A program made the translations under genes and the position numbers. Under the pieces are notes generated by a model. It made no database searches. It was not told the DNA's origin and saw only the letters and a program-made list of their open reading frames with translations. From Methanosarcinaceae archaeon (GTDB lineage Archaea > Halobacteriota > Methanosarcinia > Methanosarcinales > Methanosarcinaceae), in assembly GCA_030596385.1 (NCBI GenBank), contig JAUVKD010000103.1:1-5117 (forward strand): a DNA stretch of 5,117 bases, in the 5' to 3' direction. Below, piece after piece: positions 1 to 5,006 of this stretch (its first letter is position 1; each line of letters starts with the position of its first letter).

Positions 1-86
1 TGCGCGTCCTTCATGGGCATGAGTTTCAGTATCCGGGATTTATATCCTTTCAAACCCAACTTTTCAATTTCACCACTTTCTAACAA
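1..86 (-). CDS. N-terminal fragment of an unidentified protein, cut by the window edge
   Basis: An open frame on the minus strand begins with TTG at 86 and runs off the left edge after 28 codons. The peptide reads LLESGEIEKLGLKGYKSRI and continues with a Lys/Met-rich stretch. It is charged, soluble-looking and more protein-like than the other frames. A stop codon lies in frame just upstream (TAG at 93-95), so the start must be in this short interval; TTG at 86 is the best candidate. A TATA-like box (TTTATATG on the minus strand) is centred about 27 bases upstream, which suggests a leaderless mRNA. No Shine-Dalgarno is visible. I do not recognise the family. An internal ATG about 22 codons in is an alternative start, but would waste the well-placed promoter. 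Confidence 0.5.
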   Translation of the reverse strand, partial: MLESGEIEKLGLKGYKSRILKLMPMKDA

Positions 87-109
87 TCTGATCTAGATAT
101 TATAATTAT

Positions 110-117
110 CATATAAA
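110..117 (-). promoter_or_regulatory. TATA box of the left-edge gene
   Basis: On the minus strand the octamer reads TTTATATG and is preceded by AAC, a plausible BRE position. Its centre is 27-28 bases from the TTG at 86. This matches the usual archaeal TATA-to-start distance and the spacing of the 428-435 box in this window. Confidence 0.45.
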
Positions 118-143
118 GTTCACGGCTTTGAATTCTGCCCTAC

Positions 144-156
144 ATCTAAAAAAGAT
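144..156 (-). terminator. Possible T-run terminator after the small membrane ORF
   Basis: On the minus strand the sequence reads ATCTTTTTTAGAT, a run of six T with short flanking complementarity. It lies about 115 bases after the stop of the 270-404 ORF and before the promoter of the left-edge gene. Oligo-T runs end transcription in archaea; the stem is weak, so this rests on the T run and position. Confidence 0.3.
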
Positions 157-269
157 AATAAAGTATTAATTTAGTGAAAATCGAGAGGAGTGGACGTTAG
201 AAGAGATTATTTTGGATGGAAAATGGTGAATTTAGGAGTGATACTGGAGAACATGAGTTATCAATGAAA

Positions 270-404
270 TTACGAAATAGCCTGCACAGACCACCACGAT
301 CTCACGTTTTTCAATATTTGAAAAACCACAACCCATGCCGTTTTAATACCAAATACAATAATACCAGAGAGAATCCAGATTACAGCAATATAAATTGAAT
401 TCAT
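270..404 (-). CDS. Possible 44-residue single-span membrane protein
   Basis: A minus-strand ORF with ATG at 402-404 and TAA at 270-272 encodes 44 residues. Residues 2-31 are almost continuously hydrophobic (NSIYIAVIWILSGIIVFGI, then TAWVVVFQIL), followed by a basic, Trp-rich tail (KNVRSWWSVQAIS). This is the look of a small inner-membrane protein with one long or two short membrane segments. It has no Shine-Dalgarno, but the palindromic TATA element at 428-435 is centred about 27 bases upstream of its ATG, as expected for a leaderless transcript. It is divergent from the ArsR-type gene and shares that promoter, so the two may be co-regulated. The plus strand has a 60-codon frame over the same bases, but its product is polar, low in complexity and unconvincing. 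The family is unknown. A chance ORF cannot be excluded. Confidence 0.42.
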   Translation of the reverse strand: MNSIYIAVIWILSGIIVFGIKTAWVVVFQILKNVRSWWSVQAIS

Positions 405-427
405 GTCTGCGATAAAAGAAACAACTT

Positions 428-435
428 ATATATAT
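428..435. promoter_or_regulatory. Palindromic TATA element serving two divergent genes
   Basis: The octamer ATATATAT is identical on both strands and centred at 431.5. The ATG of the ArsR-type gene (457) and the ATG of the small membrane ORF (404) lie 25.5 and 27.5 bases away on opposite sides. That is the archaeal TATA-to-initiation distance in both directions, so both mRNAs may start at or next to their start codons. A-rich sequence flanks it on the plus side (GAAACAAC) and, in the minus reading, AAAACTCAC precedes it; either could act as a BRE. Use in the plus direction is the more secure of the two. Confidence 0.55.
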
Positions 436-456
436 GTGAGTTTTAAGATACTACTT

Positions 457-972
457 ATGAGTAATACGGGTAATAAAATATTCAAAGCAATAGGAAGTGA
501 TACCAGGTTGGGCATGCTTGAGAGGCTTGCTGAAGGGGAGTTACATATATCAGGGCTGGCAAAGGAATTAAACATCTCGGTACCGGTTGCTGCCAAGCAT
601 GTAAGGATACTGGAAGATGCGGATCTAATTATACGAAAGAAATTCGGTCGCACACATGTTCTAAGCATCAATAGTAATAATATCTATACTGCAATGGATA
701 GTCTCGCACCTACAAAAAGTATAGAGGTAGAGAAAGGGACGAACCTGCTGGATATATTGAAAAAGGTATCTGCTGTTGAGGTTAAAAAAATTGGAGACAG
801 GGATATTGTGGTATCAACAGATGGTGAGGAGGGATTCTACATATATGCATTAGATGGAAAAATCTCTGATAAAGTGGTTAAGGACTGTGTATTTGAAGAA
901 GATGTCACAGTGGAGTGGAAAAAACTGATCCCTGTCACCAAAACGAAATTGTTGATAAGTGTCAGGCACTAA
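457..972 (+). CDS. ArsR-type winged-helix regulator with a C-terminal DUF4430-like domain
   Basis: A 171-residue cytoplasmic DNA-binding protein. Residues 5-75 form an ArsR-family winged helix: FKAIGSDTRLGMLERLAEGE starts the domain, SGLAKELNISVPVAAKHVRI is the helix-turn-helix, and LIIRKKFGRTHVLSI is the wing. Residues 87-157 look like a small beta-grasp domain of the DUF4430/transcobalamin C-terminal kind: GTNLLDILKK helix, then FYIYALDGK, then VFEEDVTVEW, matching the 'YxxxxNGK ... l..GD.vewxy' pattern I know from that family. This assignment is by eye. I see no ArsR-type metal cluster: the only Cys is 144. ATG 457 is preferred over the in-frame ATG at 403 because the TATA box ends 21 bases before 457 and lies inside the longer version. 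No Shine-Dalgarno is present, consistent with a leaderless mRNA. By fold it may bind a small ligand; a corrinoid is possible given the uptake operon nearby, but unproven. Confidence 0.85.
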   Translation: MSNTGNKIFKAIGSDTRLGMLERLAEGELHISGLAKELNISVPVAAKHVRILEDADLIIRKKFGRTHVLSINSNNIYTAMDSLAPTKSIEVEKGTNLLDILKKVSAVEVKKIGDRDIVVSTDGEEGFYIYALDGKISDKVVKDCVFEEDVTVEWKKLIPVTKTKLLISVRH

Positions 973-975
973 AAA

Positions 976-1060
976 GGATAAAATGTATCCATTTCAAATT
1001 TGTTGATAAAAACCAAGACTTATGAACATGTTATTGGATAATGGTGTATCCACATCAAAT
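976..1060 (+). repeat. Two tandem diverged copies of a GGATA..TATCC..TCAAAT element
   Basis: Starting four bases after the ArsR-type stop, GGATAAAATGTATCCATTTC (976 onward, running into AAAT) is followed 61 bases later by GGATAATGGTGTATCCACAT (1036 onward, running into CAAAT). Each copy holds a GGATA/TATCC inverted repeat. The first copy continues into GTTGATAAAAACCAAG, which matches the block after the next gene (2403-2440). The copies are diverged, so these are old repeats or constrained sites rather than a fresh duplication. Confidence 0.5.
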
Positions 1061-1091
1061 CGAATGGTAAATTGGAAAATTTGAATTTGTT

Positions 1092-1108
1092 TAGCGTTTT
1101 TTGACGCC
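1092..1108 (+). repeat. T-rich mini-hairpin, copy 1
   Basis: TAGCGTTTTTTGACGCC can fold as GCGT/ACGC around a T-rich loop. It recurs in near-identical form at 1210-1226. The run of six T, about 125 bases after the ArsR-type stop, could also end that transcript. Confidence 0.4.
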
Positions 1109-1209
1109 GAAGCAATCCTCTAAAGGAGGCGCATTTCCAAACCACTGGCGCGAAAGATGACGTTTTAGCGGCATCTCAACTTATAATCTAAATATAGAAT
1201 AATGCAGAA

Positions 1210-1226
1210 TAGCGTTTTTGTACGCC
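1210..1226 (+). repeat. T-rich mini-hairpin, copy 2
   Basis: TAGCGTTTTTGTACGCC repeats the 1092-1108 element with the GCGT/ACGC arms kept and changes confined to the loop. The copies are 118 bases apart in the same orientation. Between them I see no coding potential. Confidence 0.4.
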
Positions 1227-1261
1227 AATGTTATTAAAAATATCCCGATTTGTTCGATCGT

Positions 1262-1489
1262 GATATATTTTTCATGATGTTTAGGTTATGCCGCCTGCGG
1301 CGGTATTGCTGCGCGGGGTCTTGCAATATGAGCTGTGCATCGAGATTTTATCGAAACCACCTATACAAATACGAAAGTTGCAATCCATCCAATTAGGCCA
1401 TATGACAGATTTCGCAAATTAAACCGGAAAATAAAAGTTACAAAAAACTGATGCGGATCAGTAGATATTTGAACGGGGATGACTTTTTT
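1262..1489 (+). ncRNA. Candidate structured non-coding RNA with its own TATA-like box and T-run end
   Basis: This gene-free stretch has an ordered set of signals. A TATA-like GATATATT lies at 1262-1269, so initiation is expected near 1290. A G+C-rich block follows: hairpin CCGCC-TGC-GGCGG (1291-1303, extendable to 1288-1306), directly abutted by TATTGC/GCAATA (1304-1309 with 1323-1328, 13-base loop), then TCGA/TCGA (1340-1343 with 1351-1354). A perfect six-pair hairpin ACTGAT-GCGG-ATCAGT is at 1447-1462, and a run of six T at 1484-1489 could end it. Local G+C is well above the flanks between about 1288 and 1345, a known signature of structured RNA in A+T-rich archaea. No open frame of note crosses it. 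It matches no RNA family I can name. The RNA proper would be about 1290-1489. Confidence 0.3.
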
Positions 1490-1529
1490 AGTAATCCACG
1501 TGCATTAACAAATAATGGCGAAAACTTGA

Positions 1530-1537
1530 TTTAATAC
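1530..1537 (+). promoter_or_regulatory. Weak TATA-like box ahead of the lipoprotein gene
   Basis: TTTAATAC is centred about 24-25 bases before the ATG at 1558 and 18-19 before the ATG at 1552. It is a poor TATA match, but it is the best in this interval and fits the second ATG better. Confidence 0.25.
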
Positions 1538-1551
1538 ATCATCAATTATAG

Positions 1552-2406
1552 ATGACAATGAGAAATACGACAATACTGACACTATTATTACTTGTTTTTG
1601 CAATATCTGCGGCAGGCTGTATCGATGAACTTGTGCCAGTTGATGACAATCCGCCCGATCCGGACATATCTTCCTATGAATTAGATGTTTTTGTAAACCA
1701 GAGCGCAAACAGTGATGTTGTTGTGAATACAACCACCTTTTACCTGTCAAAGGATTCAATTGTAAATGTTGTCCATATGCTAGTAAATACCACTGTTATC
1801 AACATTGTCCCTTTTGATGATCCGGGTTCGAATCAGGAATCGCTCACCAATATTGTCATCATTGCAGATAACGCGAACAATACAAACGCCACGATTGAGG
1901 TGTTCAATGGCTATTCACGTTCAAACAGTGTGACAGATATTGGTTACACTATCTCAAAAGAGGTTATTCGCGGGCAAAAACATAATTACCTGAAATTTAA
2001 TGAAACTATTACGGGGTTTGTAGCATATACAATGCAAATGCCAGGCAGGCAGGATTTTATATACATTCCATCATCCCCATCAATTGTACGTTTTGTCCTT
2101 CCTGAAAATTATACTACTGGCAACCCCTTTATTGGAATCGCCCGACCGGAACCCGATGAATTATTCATTGATAATGAAGGTAGGGATAATCTCATCTGGT
2201 ATAACCTTGAGGATATGCCAAAATCCATGGTGGTGAAATATTACCCTAAATCAGCACCAAAAACGCTGTTGGTCGTTGTTATAATACTTGTGTTCGGTGC
2301 TGCGATAATCATTGTTGACTATAATTTAATCAGGAAAAACCTGAAAAAGATGCGTGAAGATATTGGAAAAAGTTCAAAGATGGATAAACGCAAGAAATAT
2401 ACTTGA
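1552..2406 (+). CDS. Lipoprotein-like surface protein with a C-terminal membrane anchor, unknown function
   Basis: 284 residues, exported. A hydrophobic signal segment (residues 8-19) ends in SAAGC with Cys23 as the likely lipidated residue, followed by an acidic, Pro-rich linker. An extracellular domain (about 40-230) is beta-rich and carries seven N-x-S/T sequons (Asn 49, 59, 79, 109, 112, 150, 186), suggesting archaeal N-glycosylation. A membrane segment (about 238-255) is followed by a very basic tail (RKNLKKMREDIGK, KMDKRKKYT) facing the cytoplasm. The layout - lipobox, extracellular domain ending in a Tyr-Tyr pair, one membrane span, charged tail - recalls the archaeal DUF5803 family, an identification from memory. 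The ATG at 1558 gives a more typical signal peptide start and better TATA spacing than 1552; no Shine-Dalgarno decides. The gene converges on cbiZ, so no operon link to corrinoid uptake is shown. Confidence 0.85.
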   Translation: MTMRNTTILTLLLLVFAISAAGCIDELVPVDDNPPDPDISSYELDVFVNQSANSDVVVNTTTFYLSKDSIVNVVHMLVNTTVINIVPFDDPGSNQESLTNIVIIADNANNTNATIEVFNGYSRSNSVTDIGYTISKEVIRGQKHNYLKFNETITGFVAYTMQMPGRQDFIYIPSSPSIVRFVLPENYTTGNPFIGIARPEPDELFIDNEGRDNLIWYNLEDMPKSMVVKYYPKSAPKTLLVVVIILVFGAAIIIVDYNLIRKNLKKMREDIGKSSKMDKRKKYT

Positions 2407-2440
2407 AGTGTCCACTTCAAATTGTTGGTGAAAACCAAAG
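2403..2440 (+). repeat. Palindrome plus GAAA-loop hairpin at the 3' end of the lipoprotein gene
   Basis: TTGAAGTGTCCACTTCAA (2403-2420) is an 18-base palindrome with two unpaired central bases, and it includes the gene's stop codon. After four bases comes TTGGT-GAAA-ACCAA (2425-2438), a hairpin with a GNRA-type loop. The same pair of elements, diverged, follows the ArsR-type gene: ATG/CAT at 983-993 replaces GTG/CAC, a compensated change, and TTGAT-AAAA-ACCAA is at 1003-1016. This is either a mobile/dispersed repeat or a 3' regulatory or protein-binding site. Confidence 0.5.
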
Positions 2441-2483
2441 AAGGCAAATAGCAAAATTATAAGGGAAATTGGATGTTTAGACT

Positions 2484-2504
2484 CCTTTATAGGTAAAATA
2501 AAGG
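2484..2504. terminator. Hairpin between converging genes, possible bidirectional terminator
   Basis: CCTTTAT and ATAAAGG form a perfect seven-pair stem around AGGTAAA, midway between the stops of the lipoprotein gene and cbiZ. The T content downstream is modest on both strands, so termination is plausible from position but not strongly marked. Confidence 0.35.
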
Positions 2505-2548
2505 GTGGTAAGTGCTGACTTTCAATCGTCATATCTTAATTCACATAT

Positions 2549-3175
2549 TTACTTTAAATCCATTGTATGTTCCTGCCCGGTTTTTCTTACTCCATCTTTA
2601 ACGCCTTTAATAACAGTTCTTGTGATCATCTCACCAAACTCCGTGTATGGACCGGCATATTCCATGATATTCCCTGCCATTATCATTGACCCCGCCCCCG
2701 GCTGGTTCTCGTATGCCACTATCACAGCATCAGTAGTCGTTCCTAAAAAATCGAATCCCATTTCCAAAAGTGCAAGCCCTTTTGCCTCGGTAGCTGTGAT
2801 TATTGCACCAACCATCGCACTTTCTGACAACATTCCGTCAACAGTAATTATTATATTAATAGTTCCTGCCCTGCAAACCTTAAAACCCGAAGGATGAGTG
2901 ATACCAGCGGTGATAAAAGTTGTCAGGTAATCCTCTGTCATTACACATAGGTTATCCATGTTAACTGCTGTCAAAAGCCCAAAGTAAGGTTTTTTCAGCA
3001 TAAGGGATTTTGCCACATTGTTCAGGTATTCTGCAGGTTCATAGTAATCAAAAACAGGTTGTACCCGGTGATTAATTAGACATCCAACACGTTCTCGGCC
3101 ACCGTTTATACCTGAACTTATAGCTTCAAAATCACCTTCAATGATCAAACTTGTATCTTTAACCTGATATTTCAT
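2549..3175 (-). CDS. cbiZ: Adenosylcobinamide amidohydrolase CbiZ
   Basis: Cytoplasmic enzyme of archaeal corrinoid salvage. It removes the aminopropanol arm of adenosylcobinamide to give adenosylcobyric acid, which re-enters cobamide synthesis. The 208-residue product shows the family motifs in order: SSGINGG (20-26), LLTA (67-70), ITAGI (88-92), GTINIIITVDG (104-114), TATEAKGLALL (127-137), GTTTDAVIVA (145-154) and YTEFGEMI near the C-terminus. Length is near the family norm for the stand-alone form. The start overlaps the end of btuD by 17 bases; GGAG (3183-3186 on the plus strand) lies 7 bases before the ATG, so translation restarts here. It is the last gene of the btuCD-cbiZ operon, which also identifies the importer's cargo as a corrinoid. 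One oddity: the segment after ITAGI reads THPSGF, where I recall N-A as usual in the family. Confidence 0.92.
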   Translation of the reverse strand: MKYQVKDTSLIIEGDFEAISSGINGGRERVGCLINHRVQPVFDYYEPAEYLNNVAKSLMLKKPYFGLLTAVNMDNLCVMTEDYLTTFITAGITHPSGFKVCRAGTINIIITVDGMLSESAMVGAIITATEAKGLALLEMGFDFLGTTTDAVIVAYENQPGAGSMIMAGNIMEYAGPYTEFGEMITRTVIKGVKDGVRKTGQEHTMDLK

Positions 3176-3944
3176 TTAATGGCTCCAGTATAGGCATTAC
3201 ATTGAGTGAATTTGTCCTGTTATTATGTATTACTTCGATGGGAAGGTTAAATGCAACTTCAATATTCGAGGGAGTCAACACATGTCGTGGAGTTCCAGTC
3301 GATATTAAACATCCATCGCGTAGAAGACATATCTTATTGCAATAATAGGCAGCAAGATTCAGATCATGCATCACTGCTACAACAAGCATACCTTTTGTTG
3401 AAGCTTTCTTCACAAGATTTAATATTTCTATCTGGTTGGTTATATCCAGATGTGAAGTTGGTTCATCAAGAAGCAGAATATTAGGCGTTTGCGTAAGGGC
3501 CCTTGCTATAATTACCCTTTGCAGTTCTCCTCCGCTTAATCGGGTGATCAGTCGGTTTTTTAAATGAAGGATGTTTGTTTTCTTCATCATATCATTTGCA
3601 ATATTAATATCCTCAATGCTTTCAGAACTTTTGATATAAGGATTTCTTCCCATTAACACAATGTCTTTCACAGTAAACTCGAAATTAATTGAAACTACCT
3701 GCGAGACAACTGCCACATTTTTTGCAATTTCGTTGCTCTCCATTTCCTCAATATTTGTTTCATCGATCATAATCGTCCCTGAAATCGGTTTTAAAACCTT
3801 TGTAATAGTTTTTAACAATGTTGTTTTTCCTGAACCGTTGGGACCTATTATCCCGATAAATTCACCTCTGACTGCACTTAATCCGATATTTTGTAAGACT
3901 TGATTCGATCCGTAACTTACGCTCAGGTCTTTTATCTTAAGCAT
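3159..3944 (-). CDS. btuD: Corrinoid ABC transporter ATPase BtuD
   Basis: Cytoplasmic ATP-binding subunit of a type II (BtuCD/FecCDE-class) importer. The 261 residues are the usual length and all catalytic motifs are intact: Walker A GPNGSGKTT (34-42), Q-loop Gln82, signature LSGGE (136-140), Walker B ILLLDE with catalytic Glu161 (156-161), D-loop SHLD (164-167) and H-loop His193. The C-terminal extension after about residue 215 is typical of siderophore/B12 ATPases. The start overlaps the btuC stop by 8 bases, and GGAGGG (3954-3959 on the plus strand) sits 9 bases before the ATG, giving a strong internal ribosome site. The sequence alone does not separate B12 from siderophore ATPases; cbiZ directly downstream makes corrinoid the likely substrate. 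Confidence 0.93.
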   Translation of the reverse strand: MLKIKDLSVSYGSNQVLQNIGLSAVRGEFIGIIGPNGSGKTTLLKTITKVLKPISGTIMIDETNIEEMESNEIAKNVAVVSQVVSINFEFTVKDIVLMGRNPYIKSSESIEDINIANDMMKKTNILHLKNRLITRLSGGELQRVIIARALTQTPNILLLDEPTSHLDITNQIEILNLVKKASTKGMLVVAVMHDLNLAAYYCNKICLLRDGCLISTGTPRHVLTPSNIEVAFNLPIEVIHNNRTNSLNVMPILEPLNEISG

Positions 3945-4935
3945 ACAGGTTATCCCTCCGTTTTCTTAAGAGATATATGAAAAATGGGGCGCCAAACATA
4001 GCAGTTACTACGCCAACCGGCAGTTCTACTGAGTCCATAATGGTTCTGGCAAAAGTATCTGTGAGTATCAGGAAAATCGCACCTGCCAAAGTTGAAGCAG
4101 GGAATAGTATCCTGTGATCCGGACCCACAAGGATGCGCATGATATGGGGGATGATGAGTCCCACAAATCCTATAATCCCGCTGACTGATACCGCTGCAGC
4201 CGTAATTAGTGCAGAAAACACCAGTATGTATTGTTTCACATGCTCAACATTAACACCAAGATACTGCGCTTCTTCTTCACCCAGCAGCATTACATTCAGT
4301 TTCCATGAATAGCGATACAACATAACAATGCCGATCGTCACAAGGATTGCTGTGATCTTCACTTTATCCCAGTTTGCAGTCCAGAGTCCTCCCATCAGCC
4401 AAAAGATTATCTGATGGGGAGATTGGGCAAGGAAAATGATTAACGATGTAATCGCTGCCAGAAATGAACCAACTGCTATACCGGCAAGCAAAAGAGTGTC
4501 AATCGGCACTTTTCCTCCGATAATTGAGATATTATACACAATGAATATTGTAATAACAGCCATTACAAATGCTGTAACCTGTACCGGCAACAGCAGCATA
4601 AAAGCAATGGATGCGCCAAGTGCGGCACCGGATGACATTCCAATTATATAAGGATCAGCCATGGGGTTTTTCAGCAGTCCCTGCATTGCACAGCCGGCTG
4701 TACTAAGTGCTGCACCCACAAAACCTCCCAGAAGCACTCTTGGAAGGCGGATATTAGTTATAATTACTTCCTGGCTGTTGGTCCATGTAGGTTCTACGAA
4801 GAAACATTGGGCAAGCAGGATCTTTGCGGTGATAAACGGAGATATATTTGTGGAACCTATAGCTGTATTGGTAATAATTGCTGTTATCAAAAGCAATCCC
4901 AGTACGAAAATAATAGATTTTCCAAATTTCGCCAT
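3937..4935 (-). CDS. btuC: Corrinoid ABC transporter permease BtuC
   Basis: Membrane subunit of the importer, 332 residues, the normal FecCD/BtuC length with about ten membrane helices. The first begins at residue 8. The family signature is clear: RLPR (63-66), then AGCAMQGLLKNPMADP (80-95) and IIGMSSGAALGA (97-108). The cytoplasmic coupling loop that contacts BtuD is GFVGLIIPHIMR to GPDHR (256-275), and LPVGVVTAMFGAPFF (305-319) closes the protein before a basic tail. A stop codon lies in frame 9 bases ahead of the ATG at 4933-4935, so no longer start exists. No Shine-Dalgarno is present there, unlike btuD and cbiZ. It is the first gene of the operon in the window; the periplasmic-type binding protein BtuF would be outside it. 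Confidence 0.93.
   Translation of the reverse strand: MAKFGKSIIFVLGLLLITAIITNTAIGSTNISPFITAKILLAQCFFVEPTWTNSQEVIITNIRLPRVLLGGFVGAALSTAGCAMQGLLKNPMADPYIIGMSSGAALGASIAFMLLLPVQVTAFVMAVITIFIVYNISIIGGKVPIDTLLLAGIAVGSFLAAITSLIIFLAQSPHQIIFWLMGGLWTANWDKVKITAILVTIGIVMLYRYSWKLNVMLLGEEEAQYLGVNVEHVKQYILVFSALITAAAVSVSGIIGFVGLIIPHIMRILVGPDHRILFPASTLAGAIFLILTDTFARTIMDSVELPVGVVTAMFGAPFFIYLLRKRRDNLYA
3954..3959 (-). promoter_or_regulatory. Internal ribosome binding site for btuD
   Basis: GGAGGG on the minus strand lies inside the end of btuC, 9 bases before the btuD ATG. It decides the btuD start and contrasts with the likely leaderless genes in the left half of the window. Confidence 0.75.
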
Positions 4936-4952
4936 GTTTTGTTATAATTCTA

Positions 4953-4976
4953 ATTATGATTATGATTATGATTATG
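4953..4976. repeat. Four tandem copies of hexamer ATTATG ahead of btuC
   Basis: ATTATG is repeated exactly four times, with a degenerate fifth unit (ATTCTA) at 4947-4952. Read on the minus strand it is CATAAT repeated, 17 bases before the btuC ATG. The expected TATA position for a transcript starting at the btuC start (about 4962) falls inside it. Copy number could vary by slippage and alter promoter strength or leader length. Confidence 0.8.
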
Positions 4977-5006
4977 GAGACTTTTTATTATCTTCCGGAA
5001 TGGTTC

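Noticed and set aside
193..270. Short plus-strand frame starting at GTG 193 after a GAGAGGA sequence, about 25 codons
   Set aside because: The Shine-Dalgarno-like sequence touches the GTG, leaving no usable spacing, and the peptide has no distinguishing features.
216..398. 60-codon plus-strand ORF
   Set aside because: Its product is polar, rich in Asn/Arg/His and lacks any recognisable feature. The opposite strand over the same bases encodes a more plausible membrane peptide with a well-placed promoter.
403..456. Longer N-terminus for the ArsR-type protein starting at ATG 403
   Set aside because: The TATA box would lie inside the coding sequence and the extra 18 residues are not part of the ArsR fold; ATG 457 has the expected promoter spacing.
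1120..1172. Strong Shine-Dalgarno-like AAGGAGG with a possible gene after it
   Set aside because: No standard start codon at proper spacing; the nearest ATG (1157) meets a stop after three codons.
1371..1390. CRISPR repeat-like end (GAAAGTTGCAATCC)
   Set aside because: Only one full occurrence with no regular spacing and no spacer array; TTGCAAT at 1321 is too short a match.
2505..2897. Plus-strand ORF antisense to cbiZ
   Set aside because: It is the shadow of cbiZ, whose motifs are complete on the minus strand.
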